DNA of 64,000 nucleotides. It comes from Gracilaria gracilis. Taxonomy: Eukaryota > Rhodophyta > Florideophyceae > Gracilariales > Gracilariaceae. Shown one piece after another: positions 39,933 through 49,107 of this stretch. The notes below the pieces were generated by a model that was given only the letters and a program-made list of their open reading frames with translations, had not been told where the DNA came from and made no database searches. The first letter of the stretch is position 1, and every line of letters starts with the position of its first letter. The stretch covers positions 1-64,000 of the forward strand of contig JARGSG010000114.1 in the NCBI GenBank assembly GCA_030374805.1, in the 5' to 3' direction. The position numbers and the translations under genes are program-made.

Positions 39933-41276
39933 TCAGTGCGCCGTCGCCAGCTTGGCCGCGTTGGCCTTTTGTTCCTGCGCCGCTTGTTCGTCGTCGATGG
40001 TGGCTTTGGCCACGGCGTCGCGCACACGCTCCGACAGATCGGCCGCCAGCCACTGCGGTTGTGGCAGCTTCTTGTCGTTTAGGAACTGCAGGTTGAACAT
40101 TTTGTCCGTGTAACGCGTGCCCTCGTCGCACAGCACCGTCACGATGTTGTGTCCGCCACCGAGTTGTTTGGCTACACGAATGGCACCGGCTACATTGATG
40201 CCAGACGACGTGCCTAGACATAGCCCTTCCTCCTGCATCAGTTTGTAAACCACGTCCAACGCCTGCTTGTTGTCGCACCATCAATGCGCATATACGGCAT
40301 CCGGTCAGTGACGGCGCGCGGGAGCGCCGCTCGACGCGCTGACAACTTTGACGTACCTCTTCGTCGGTGATCTCGAACGCGTAGTCGGGCTTGAAGCCTT
40401 CCAGATTGGCCGTCACACGCCCCTGTCCAATGCCCTCCGTGATGGAGTCGCCCTCCGCCTTGAGCGTGCCGTCGCGGTAATAGCGCACCAACTTGGCGCC
40501 GCACGGGTCAGTAAGCGCGATCTTGACGTCATCGCTAACGCTGCGCAAAAACTGCGCGGTACCGGCAAGCGTACCGCCCGTGCCCACCGCACAGCTGAAG
40601 GCGTGCACGTTGCCCTTGAGCTGCGCCCAGATCTCCGGGCCGGTGGTGGCGACGTGCGCGGCACGATTGGCAACGTTGTCAAACTGGTTGGTATACACGG
40701 CGCCCAGCAGCTTGGCGAGGCGCGCGCCAAACTTGACGTAGTTGTTGGGGTTGGTGTACGGCTTGGGCGGCACCTGCACCAGCTGCGCGCCCGCGTAGCG
40801 CAGCGCGTCCTTCTTCTGCTGCGACTGCGACGACGGGATGACGATGACGCACTGGTAGCCGCGCGCGCTGGCAATCTGCGCCAGACTGATGCCGGTGTTG
40901 CCCGCCGTGGACTCGACGATAATGCCCGGCTGGCCCGGCGTGAGCAGGCCGCGCTGCTCGGCGTCTTTGATGAGGTAGAGCGCGGCGCGCGCCTTGACGG
41001 AGCCGCCCTGTGCCGGTGCGAGAAGGCGCGGGGGAGGCGAGAGTGGGGCGGTGAGCGAGCGGCGCGGTGGGGCGCGGGGGCAAGTGGGCAAGTGGTGGGG
41101 GAGATGCAACGTACAGGGTTGAGGAACTCGGCTTTGCCGTAAATGTTGCAGCGCGTCTCAGTGGAGGCGCGCTGCAGCTTGATGAGCGGGGTGTTGCCGA
41201 TGGCGTCGACGATGCCGTCGTACACGTTGTCGGCCAGCACGCGGCGCGGCGGGAAGGGCTTGACGTGGGCGCTCAT
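39933..41276 (-). CDS. cysteine synthase (O-acetylserine sulfhydrylase family), three exons
   Basis: Exons 41276-41115, 41007-40357 and 40262-39933 join in phase 0 to 380 residues. The introns are 107 and 94 nt, both with GTACGT donors and CAG acceptors. PLP enzyme motifs: the Schiff-base Lys59 in GGSVKAR (usually SVKDR), TAGNTGISLA for substrate, GTGGTLAGT for the phosphate, and EEGLCLGTSSGIN near the C-terminus. The enzyme makes cysteine from O-acetylserine and sulfide. Features such as FLNPGGS, NPNNYVK and NQFDNVANR resemble the bacterial/fungal Mcy1-type branch rather than plant plastid isoforms. No clear targeting peptide; cytosolic or mitochondrial. Confidence 0.95.
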
Positions 41277-41500
41277 GGCGACGGATCGGCGGAAGGAGCG
41301 GGCGGCGCGGCGCGGCGGTGCGACGCGATGGCGGCAAGTGCGGCGGGAGCGACGCTGAGGTGGCGGATGTGCTGCAGTCTGCAACTTGCAGCAGATGCAG
41401 ATACACAAAAATTGAGAGCATCGGCAGTTTATATTAATCTACAACAACAGAGAACGCGCAGCCAAAATGGGTACTGTTACACAAAAAAACGAAAACGCGC

Positions 41501-42019
41501 TCACCGAAAGTGCTGCAGCACGTCGTGCACCTCAACGGCGTCCGGCAGCGGCTGGGCGGCCGCCAGCGGGTGCAGCTGCAGCTGCAGCGGCGGAGGCGGC
41601 GGCGGCGGCGGAGGCGGCGGAGGCGGCGGCGGCGGCGGCGACGGCGGCGGCGCGCAATGACGCACGTCCAGCTTGTGGTTGTCGCGCAGCTGTTGTATTC
41701 TGGCCAGTTCCAGTTCGTGCTCGCGCTTGACGAACCTGCCCTGCACGCGGCGGCGCTTGTCGGCGATGAGCTTGCGGCAATCGTACTTGACGCGGCGGCT
41801 GTAGTTACGCTGCGCGCGTTTCTGCCGGTAGCGCTGTAGTCTGACGCGCCGTTCGGCCGGCGTGTAGCGTCCAATGCGGTACGCAGACTCCATTTGAATG
41901 TCCGGCACGCTGCCCTCGCCGTCGCGCGCCTCACTGGTAGCGGCCGAAAGCGCCGTGCGAGTGGTGTTGGACTGCGGTGACGTCACATCGCCCGCCGCCA
42001 CCCCACCCTGTTGTGACGT

Positions 42020-42058
<39 letters not shown>

Positions 42059-42391
42059 TTGTTGTTGTTGTTGCATGTGTATCATGTGCAACTGCACGTG
42101 CTGCAACGCGAACGGCGTCAGTTCCGGAACGTACACGCCGTGCGAGTGCGCGGGCGCGTGCGCGGGCGTCATCAACGCGGCGCCGGCCGCCGTGACGCCC
42201 GCCGTGGCGCCAAAAGCGCCCACAGCAAACGCGCCATGCGCAAGTGCGCGCGCGCCGTCGCCAAGCAGCGGCGCGCCGTCGCCAAGCAGCGGCGCGCCTC
42301 CCAGCGCCGCCGCGCCCAGCGGCGGCGGCGGCGGCGGCGGCGGCGGAGAGGGCGGCGGAGAGGGCGGCGGCGGCGGCGGCGCGTTCGACAT
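41501..42391 (-). CDS. CCT-motif (CONSTANS/TOC1-type) protein
   Basis: 296 residues from ATG 42391. Residues ~175-225 form a CCT motif: RRVRLQRYRQKRAQRNYSRR, then VKYDCRKLIADKRRRVQGRF with VKRE. In plants this ~45-residue basic motif gives nuclear localisation and NF-Y/DNA contacts in flowering and clock regulators. There is no B-box or response-regulator domain. The N-terminus is poly-Pro/Gly/Ala, followed by an 18-residue Gln run (~105-125), and the C-terminus has a long Pro run. A transcription cofactor is inferred. A palindromic E2F-type site lies 218 bp upstream. Single exon; it converges on nothing, and reads in the same direction as the cysteine synthase gene. Confidence 0.88.
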
Positions 42392-42608
42392 GGAGCAAAG
42401 GCGCGCAAGAGCGGTGAACGGGGGGGAGGGGGGGGGCCGGGCCACGGAGGTGCGGCGCGCGCAGCTGCGCGTCGACAGCGGCGGAACGCGCTCGCGAAAT
42501 GGCGTTTTGTCCGTTGCTGGTCATGCGCCGCGCGCGCACCGCCACGGACGCAGATACGCGCCGTCACGCGCGGTCGCGCCGCGTGGCGTCGCTGGCGCAC
42601 GTGGCCGC

Positions 42609-42623
42609 TTTTTTGGCGCCAAA
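42609..42623. promoter_or_regulatory. E2F-type palindrome upstream of the CCT gene
   Basis: TTTTTTGGCGCCAAA contains the symmetric TTTGGCGCCAAA, a perfect two-sided E2F/DP consensus, 218 bp upstream of the CCT start and 19 bp downstream of the next gene's stop. Confidence 0.55.
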
Positions 42624-42641
42624 CCGTCGCGTTGAAATCGT

Positions 42642-44785
42642 TTATGTCAGATCGATCACCTCGGCCGCGCCCACCGCATCTGCTGCACCGCCATCACCGT
42701 CACCACCGCCAGCAACTGTCCCATCGCGCCGCACACTACCACTGTCCGCATTACGTGTTGTAGCCACTGCTCCATCACCCCTACCACCATCACTACCGCC
42801 CGCCGCCGCTTCTGCTTCATTGCCTCCAACACCTCCTGCAGCGGATCCCCCATTGCGTCCAACTCTAACAGCAGCTCCACCATTGTGTCCAACTCCAGTA
42901 CCAGCAGCGCCGCCATGCCGTCCAACTCCAACTCCAGCACCTGCAGCTCCGCCATTCGGTCCAACTCCACCACCACCAGCCCCGCCACGCCGTTCAACAG
43001 CTCCAGCGCCAGCAGCTCCACCATTGTGTCCAACTGCAGCACCAGCAGCTCCGCCCTTGTGCCCAACTGCAGCACCAGCAGCTGCGTTATTGTGTCCAAC
43101 TCTAGCACCCGCAGCGGCTCCGCCATTGTGTACAACAGCTGCCGTAGTGGCGCCGCCACTGCGCGCAGCAATTGCACGCGATTGTGGCCCATTCTGTGCA
43201 GCAACAGCCGCAGCAGCAGCCGTTCGCGCGTTGTGCGCAACGCGCCCAGCGCCAGCCACACCCGGCTGCACGCCGCCAGCACGCGCGACAGCCGCCACAG
43301 CCCCCGGCGCGCCACCAGCCGCGGCGCGGCGCTCGACGGCGGCCGCAGTGGCAGCAGCGGCGGTGGCGGCGGCAGAAGCGGACGCACACGCAGCCGCCTC
43401 TTGCAGCGAAGCCGACCTCATCACGACGCGCTCCAGCTTGAGCCACTGCTCGACGGGCGGCGCCGGCTTGCCCAAGCAGCGCCTCAAGTTGCAGCGGCGA
43501 AAGCCAAAGCCCAGCGCGGCCATCTGCGCCGCGAAGAACTGCGTGTGGCTCCAGCTCTTATAATACAGGTCGGGTTGGTTGTGGTTCATCTGGCGCTTGG
43601 AGCAGTCATTGGTGCCCTTTTTCATGATTTCGAACGCCTCCTCCACGCTGTTGGGCACGGAGAAGTGCGCCTCGATGAAGCACAGGTTGGAGCCCTTGCT
43701 GATGAGACGCTGCGCGCGCTCGGCCACCTTGCGCACGGGCTCGGTGATCTGACACTGGCGCACGACGCGCCGCACATAGCGCGGCGCATGCGCGGCGCGC
43801 GCGCAGCCAACGCGCGCGTCGGCGCCAGCCACGCGCAGCGGCGGCGGCGGCGGCGGCGGCGGCACAAGGCGCGCGGCGCGCGATGAGGGCGGGGCGGGCG
43901 GCGGAGACGACGCGGCGCGCGTTGGGGCTGCGCGGCAATGACGGCGTGGATGCCGGAGATGATCTGCTCGGCGCTGACGGGCGGCGGCGGCGGCTGCGGC
44001 GGCTGCGGCGGCTGCGGCGGCGGCTGCGGTGGCAGCGGCGGCGGCAGCTGCGGTGGTGGCAGCTGCGGCAGCTGCGGTGGTGGCAGCTGCGGCAGCTGGA
44101 GCGGCGGCGGCGCGCGCGCGGACGGCGACGACAGTACGCGGTTGGACAGCACGGCGTGCAGGCCAGCAAGCGCGCGCGACTTGCCGTCGGCGATAGGGGG
44201 CGCCGCAGACAGGGGGCGGAAGGCGGGTGCGGCGGGTGCGGCGGGTGCGGCGGGTGCGGCGGGCGCGGCGCACGCGCGCGCATGGAGGGCGGGCGCAGAT
44301 GCGGGGGCGACAGCGGCGGCGACGACGGCGGCGCGGTGGTGGGCGGACGGGTGGAAGGCGGCGGCGGATGAGGGCGGCGGTGGGGGCGGGAGCAAGGCGT
44401 GCAGCGGATGAAGTTTGCCGTCGTGGCCGACATGGTGCTGCGAGCGGCAGTGTTTGTACAGCGCGTTGATGTAGGACGCATTGAAATCCAGTCGGTACTA
44501 AAAAAGCGCGCCAAAAAAATGAGCGCGGCGTCAGTTTGGTGTGTGTTGTGGTGACAATAATCAGCTACACGGTAAACGCTACAGCTAGGGGGGGGGGAGC
44601 GGGACACGTACGCGCAGCCATTTCCGACAGACGGTGCACCACGCAAAGTCGGCATTGGTGGAGGTGAGTCGTAGTACGGACCACACGTACGCGGGCACCT
44701 GGCCGACGCGCAGGTGTGGCGGCGGGGTGAAGAGGTCGTCGGGGTCTGGCGGCAGCGCGGGCGGCGCGCACGCGCTGGAATGCAT
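42642..44785 (-). CDS. unknown Cys/His-motif protein with low-complexity tail
   Basis: Exon 1 (44785-44612) and exon 2 (from 44497) join in phase 0 across a 114-nt intron with GTACGT donor and TTTAG acceptor. The join creates CTVCRKWLRYRLDF...HCRSQHHVGHDGKLH, a possible C2H2/C2HC-type zinc motif. A Pro-rich, then Ala-rich region follows. The reading frame must change between about 44270 and 43770, by a further intron I cannot place or a sequence error in GC repeats. The second frame has a folded block (AERAQRLISKGSNLCFIEAH, MNHNQPDLYYKSWSHTQFF, ALGFGFRRCNLRRC) and a long Gly/Ala/Asn imperfect repeat tail to 42642. The family is unknown. Confidence 0.5.
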
Positions 44786-45283
44786 ACTGAGATCGGCGGT
44801 CCGGGGTCCGGGGGCAAGGGAAGGAAGGAGGAAGCGCGCGGCTGAGGGCGGCGCGCGTTCACTTGCGCACGCAACAACAACTACCAACGGTACCGGTACC
44901 CTGGGGGTACCAACCGTACGACAAGCGACTACGCCGCGGCGGCGCCGACACAGAAGAGCGTGCGCGCATCGGCGCCCTGCCTTCAAGGCGCACATGGCGT
45001 CTACCGTTGTACCCGTTCAACTCGCTCCGTGATCCACAGTTGATCCGGCGCCAGCGCAGAATTTAAGCGAAAAACAACACGCGCAAACCAGATCTTCCAA
45101 AACACGTGGACACGTCTCGGCAGCTTGCGCCAAACTTACACCCACAACACACGGAGATGCACACAGATGCAATTGAACACAGCGCGCGCGCGATCGCCAC
45201 GTGGCCACGTGCGCGCGAGAATTGAGCTGCGGCGAGCGATCAATTGAATGCGGAGAAGAGAAATTGAATCGCGCGGCGCCGCG
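44786..45283. promoter_or_regulatory. divergent promoter region
   Basis: It lies between the unknown gene (minus, start 44785) and DP (plus, start 45426). It holds CCAACGGTA (44884-44892) and TACCGTTG (45003-45010), inverted copies of the motif seen at other genes, and three GGTACC palindromes at 44889-44911. Confidence 0.5.
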
Positions 45284-45297
45284 TTTTGGCGCCAAAA
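45284..45297. promoter_or_regulatory. E2F-type palindrome upstream of DP
   Basis: TTTTGGCGCCAAAA is a perfect 14-bp palindrome and two-sided E2F/DP consensus, 129 bp upstream of the DP start codon. This suggests autoregulation. Confidence 0.65.
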
Positions 45298-45425
45298 ACA
45301 GCGCGCAGCGCGACGCAAACAGCGGCGCGCAGCCGCCGCCGATACGGACCGCTGTTGAAAAGGCGCCGCGCGTCACGCCGCGACGTGGTGCTCGTCGCGC
45401 CACCGCCGCCCCGCGCATCGCCCCA

Positions 45426-47126
45426 ATGACACACCGCCGCCAACATCGCGTGCAGGCGCCGCGCCCGCGCGCTCCGTCGGCCACCGCCGCCGCCGCCGCC
45501 GCCATCGCTGCCGCCGCCGAGCGTCTCGCACTGCCGCCGCGCAAGCGCGCGCCGCCTCCGCCGCCGCCGCCGCCGCCGCTGCTGTCGGAGCCGCCGCCAT
45601 CGCCGCCGCCATCGCCATCGCCATCGCCATCGCCATCGCCATCGCCATCGCCATCGCCGTGCCACGGCGAACAACACCAAGACCAAGACCAAGACCAAGA
45701 CGACGCGCCACGCGACGCGCTGCCCAGCCACCCGTTCTCCAAGAACCTGCGCTGGACGGCGGCCACGCTGGTGCGCGCTCTCACCGCATCGCAGCCGCCG
45801 CAGCGCGCGGCCGCGCACGCGGCCGACCACGTGGCGCGCGCCGCGCTGCGCGACATGCGCCGCCGCTACCCGCAGCGCGACCTGCGCGCGGTGGAGCGCA
45901 ACGCGCGCCGCCGCGTGTACGACGCCGTCAAGGTGATGGCCGCCGTGGGCGCCATCCGCAAGCAGCGCAAGAGCCTCACGTGGCTGGGCGTGGCGCACCT
46001 GGTGCCGGACGCCGCCGAGCTGCGCCGCCTCGTGGCGCGCAAGGCCGCGCTGCTGGCGCGCAAGCGCCGCACGCTCGCCGCTGTTTCGCGCGCCGTGCAC
46101 CAATTCGGTCGCCTGTTGGCCAGTCGCCGCGCCCAACCCGCGCCGCGCGCGCTGCACCATCATCGCGCGCGCTCGCGCTTCTACTTCCCGTTCGTGCTCG
46201 TCAAGGGCCACCAGCCGCACGTCAATTGCTCGCCCGATGGCACGCGCCTGTCGCTGCGCTACCACTCGCCCTTCTCGCTCTTCTCCGAGGCCGACGTCGT
46301 TTCTATGCTGCACGACCACTCCACCCCGCTGCACGAACAGTGCAGCCCGCCGCACCACCACTCCAGCCCGACGCGCGCCCTGTGCACTTTCGATACGGAC
46401 CAACCGCCGCCGTTCGCGCCGCTATCGCCGCCGCTATCGCCGCCGTCTTCACATTGCATGCACGCCGCTGCTCTGCCAAGCGCGCCGTCCCCCTCGCCCC
46501 CGCCCACGCCGCCCAACCAGCTCATCATGATGCGCCATCGCGAGCACGTACAGGTGTTGCCGCCTTGCACTCACCGCCCGCCGCCGCGCCGCTACCCGGT
46601 GCTACTTAAACTGCGCGTGCGCGCTCCGCCACGGTTGTCGCGCTCTCTATCCACCTCATCCTGCGCAACCATGAGCTACTCTAATTTGCGCAATTGCCGC
46701 ACGCACGCCGAGCACTGTTCCGCCTCATTGGACACCATCATGTGCCAGCCGCAATCCAACACTCCACCACCGCTGGCAGCAACAATCGAACAACCCGGAG
46801 CTGGCGATGCAGCGGAGCATGCGCAGGCGCCCCGACCGACTCAGAAAAGGGGCGTAAACGATGGGGCCGTTATTGGCGAACAAGTGGAACAGGGAGGCGC
46901 TCCGCGATCAACTGTAAGCCACAGGGAAGGGGCGCCGCACGGCTGCGTTCCTATTGATCGGGACGCCATCTGGAGCGCTATCGTGGACGAAACCGCAGCC
47001 GGAGGGCGCGGCAATGGCCCGGGCGGTGAAGCCGAACGGCGGCAACGGGGTGATGAACAGCGCCAAGAAATAGACCTAATGTGCCACGAAGAGCCATTTA
47101 GTGCGGGGGAACTCGAGTTGGACTAG
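45426..47126 (+). CDS. DP-type E2F dimerisation partner
   Basis: 566 residues from ATG 45426; the frame runs upstream only from a GTG. After an Ala/Pro/Ser-Pro N-terminus, residues ~102-188 form the winged-helix domain ending RNARRRVYDAVKVMAAVGAI, the RRVYDALNV signature of DP rather than E2F (RRIYDITNV). A coiled coil follows (ELRRLVARKAALLARKR), then a DP-type dimerisation segment (FYFPFVLVKGHQPHVNCS). The C-terminal third is disordered. DP proteins bind E2F and together switch on S-phase genes at TTTSSCGC sites. This gene has such a palindrome in its own promoter. GC-rich, single exon. Length is somewhat greater than typical DP because of the low-complexity ends. Confidence 0.88.
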   Translation: MTHRRQHRVQAPRPRAPSATAAAAAAIAAAAERLALPPRKRAPPPPPPPPPLLSEPPPSPPPSPSPSPSPSPSPSPSPCHGEQHQDQDQDQDDAPRDALPSHPFSKNLRWTAATLVRALTASQPPQRAAAHAADHVARAALRDMRRRYPQRDLRAVERNARRRVYDAVKVMAAVGAIRKQRKSLTWLGVAHLVPDAAELRRLVARKAALLARKRRTLAAVSRAVHQFGRLLASRRAQPAPRALHHHRARSRFYFPFVLVKGHQPHVNCSPDGTRLSLRYHSPFSLFSEADVVSMLHDHSTPLHEQCSPPHHHSSPTRALCTFDTDQPPPFAPLSPPLSPPSSHCMHAAALPSAPSPSPPPTPPNQLIMMRHREHVQVLPPCTHRPPPRRYPVLLKLRVRAPPRLSRSLSTSSCATMSYSNLRNCRTHAEHCSASLDTIMCQPQSNTPPPLAATIEQPGAGDAAEHAQAPRPTQKRGVNDGAVIGEQVEQGGAPRSTVSHREGAPHGCVPIDRDAIWSAIVDETAAGGRGNGPGGEAERRQRGDEQRQEIDLMCHEEPFSAGELELD

Positions 47127-47780
47127 CAAGCTGTGGCGGAGCGGAGTGGTCAAACATATGTTCTAAAGTGGAATGAAGGCTTATGCCTTGCGCGGCACGG
47201 AGCCGAGACGTGTGAAGGGTGAATGGCGTCACAAGGGAATGGTAATCTAAGGTTAGGGAGGCGCGCTTGAGCGCGGGTCACGCCCCGTGGCGCCGCGCCA
47301 CCGTGGAGCAAGTGTGTCACGTTGGACGCCAGCCTGGCGCTTAGATACGGGGACACCTGTCGCTCAACAGCTGCACATGAAGGAGTAGATAACAGCAGCC
47401 ATGTATTATCGTTTGGAGCGCTTCTGCCTGAATCGCAACTGGTCGTTTTTGGACTGCCTCCGCATGAAACAAACCGCAAGCTCTATAATAAACTGCTTAC
47501 CATGCCATTGTCTACCGCGTGCACAACCAGCTTTGACCAAAACTCGCCCATAGAGCGAACGGCGGAACATGATATGCATATTATGCGCACCAACCTAAAG
47601 TTATCCATTCATCGTAATCGCCAACGTTTACAACCTTCAACATTCACTGCACAGCTTGCAACTTCCACACTCACTCGTGCCCATCGTCAGCTGTCTTTCT
47701 TCTCTGTCGTAACTGTCTCACCTTCTTAGGCACAGGTGTTCTTGGTCGACGTCGCTTCTTTGACGCAAACTCTCGCGCTT
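47127..47780. other. intergenic
   Basis: Between the convergent ends of DP and SURF2. No supported gene. A minus frame at 47671-47860 encodes a basic segment (FASKKRRRPRTPVPKKVRQL) that looks like an alternative SURF2 C-terminus. Confidence 0.4.
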
Positions 47781-48494
47781 TCACCGATGACGGCGTCCGC
47801 CCACGCTCTCTGTCCTCGTGCCGCTCAAACTTCGCTGCACGCCGTTCGGCGATCCTTTCACAGCCGTTGTCTCCACCTCCATGCAATCGGCCGTCTCCTG
47901 GCCTGATAAACACCCCGCTTCAGCATTCGCTTCCTGTTCATCGAGCCCATCTGCTGCTGCATCCACATCGTCCCTCATTTCAAACTCGCCAGACGCGCTC
48001 CCCTCATCGCTTGACACCACACCGTTCAACACGTCCTGCGCACCGCCGTTCCGCATCGCATCGCCAGCTTCACGCTCATCACCGTCACCGCTTTCGTTGC
48101 GCTTCGCAATGCGCGCTCCCGTTCCCTTGCTCTTCCTCCGCGCCTCCTCGCGCCGGCGCTTGAATCTCTTCCCGCTCGTATGCGCCACCACCGCGTCCTT
48201 CTGCCGCGGCAGCGTGCTGTGCGTCAGCGTGCAGTACAAGAAATGCTTCTCATCGCGATGCCTGTGCGCGACGATGTACGGCTCGTGCTGCTCAAAGTCG
48301 TACGCTTCATTCTTCCTTCTCGCCAGCGCGCGGCGATACGCCTTCCCGCACGCGTACGTTTGCAACGTCTTCAAATCAGCGTGCGCAGGAAAGTCCATCC
48401 CAGACTGAGTGAAGCGCAGCTTGCCGTTGGGGAGCAGCTCTGCCGTGTCGCGGTGCTGCTCCGCGTAAAGCACCGTATCGCGTTTGGGTAACAT
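47781..48494 (-). CDS. SURF2: Surfeit locus protein 2-like
   Basis: 237 residues from ATG 48494. The conserved SURF2 core is residues ~10-120: GKLRFTQSGMDFPA, DLKTLQTYACGKAYRRAL, YDFEQHEPYIVAHRHRDEK, FLYCTLTHSTL and VVAHTSGKRFKRRREEARRK. SURF2 is a conserved eukaryotic nucleolar protein linked to ribosome assembly. The C-terminal half is acidic and disordered and ends at 47781. In another frame, 47860-47671 encodes a Lys/Arg-rich stretch (RERGRTPSSVKAREFASKKR) typical of nucleolar tails, so an unrecognised splice or a frameshift near 47860 may hide the true C-terminus. Two GTGTCCAC motifs lie about 140 bp upstream. Confidence 0.85.
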   Translation of the reverse strand: MLPKRDTVLYAEQHRDTAELLPNGKLRFTQSGMDFPAHADLKTLQTYACGKAYRRALARRKNEAYDFEQHEPYIVAHRHRDEKHFLYCTLTHSTLPRQKDAVVAHTSGKRFKRRREEARRKSKGTGARIAKRNESGDGDEREAGDAMRNGGAQDVLNGVVSSDEGSASGEFEMRDDVDAAADGLDEQEANAEAGCLSGQETADCMEVETTAVKGSPNGVQRSLSGTRTESVGGRRHR

Positions 48495-48708
48495 GTTGGT
48501 CGAGCAACGCAAGGGCGCTCGGCAGGAACACCAGTCTCCCCACAACGTCGCAGACGCGCACGCGCGTTGTTTGATCCGAGGCGCTTCCGGCGGCCGTGAT
48601 CCCAGCTGGCCCGTTTGCAGCGCTGCAGTGTCCACGAACAGTGTCCACGGAAGACTCGACTTTGGTTGAAATCCCCACCAAAAAAAAACTAAAACTTTAG
48701 CGATTCCC

Positions 48709-48768
48709 GATCAAACTGGAACATCGTCGTTCGTTCGTTCGTTTGTTCGTCCATGTTCCAGTTTGATC
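48709..48768. repeat. 16-bp perfect inverted repeat with CGTT loop
   Basis: GATCAAACTGGAACAT (48709-48724) and its exact reverse complement (48753-48768) flank a 28-base loop of CGTT/GTTT repeats. It lies between the divergent SURF2 and dynamin genes, inside their shared 5' region (48495-49107), which holds no other recognised feature. Confidence 0.85.
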
Positions 48769-49107
48769 TAGCGGCTCACCGTTCCCCTTTTTGTTGAGTG
48801 TTAAAGATTCAGCGATGTTCTTCAAACACTCGTCTAAACAAAAGGTGAACAATACCTTTTGAAGCCACCAACTACAAACGTAACGAGAGTTACAAGGTTG
48901 GCCCCAAATCCAACTCCGCTTGTTTTTCGAGTTGCAGCTGCACTATCTCATAATTCAGTCACACTGCTAGCAGCATATCCTCAGTCCCATCGTACCGATG
49001 CGGTGTATGTGCATCGTTCGAACACTGTCTGGTTTGGTTGACGCTGATTTAGAAAGCAACTCGCTTCTGCCTCAGCAAAGAAGTGTATAGCAGCCTGCCT
49101 ATGCGGA

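Noticed and set aside
40348..41142. 264-codon ORF antisense to cysteine synthase
   Set aside because: Overlaps all conserved PLP-enzyme exons; composition artefact.
43606..44880. 424-codon minus ORF covering the unknown Cys/His gene
   Set aside because: Reads through the intron in a different frame and is Pro/Arg/Ser-rich throughout; the spliced model is better.
45240..46403. 387-codon ORF antisense to DP
   Set aside because: Arises from GC-rich codon bias; contains Arg/Trp/Gly runs, while the DP frame has the conserved domain.
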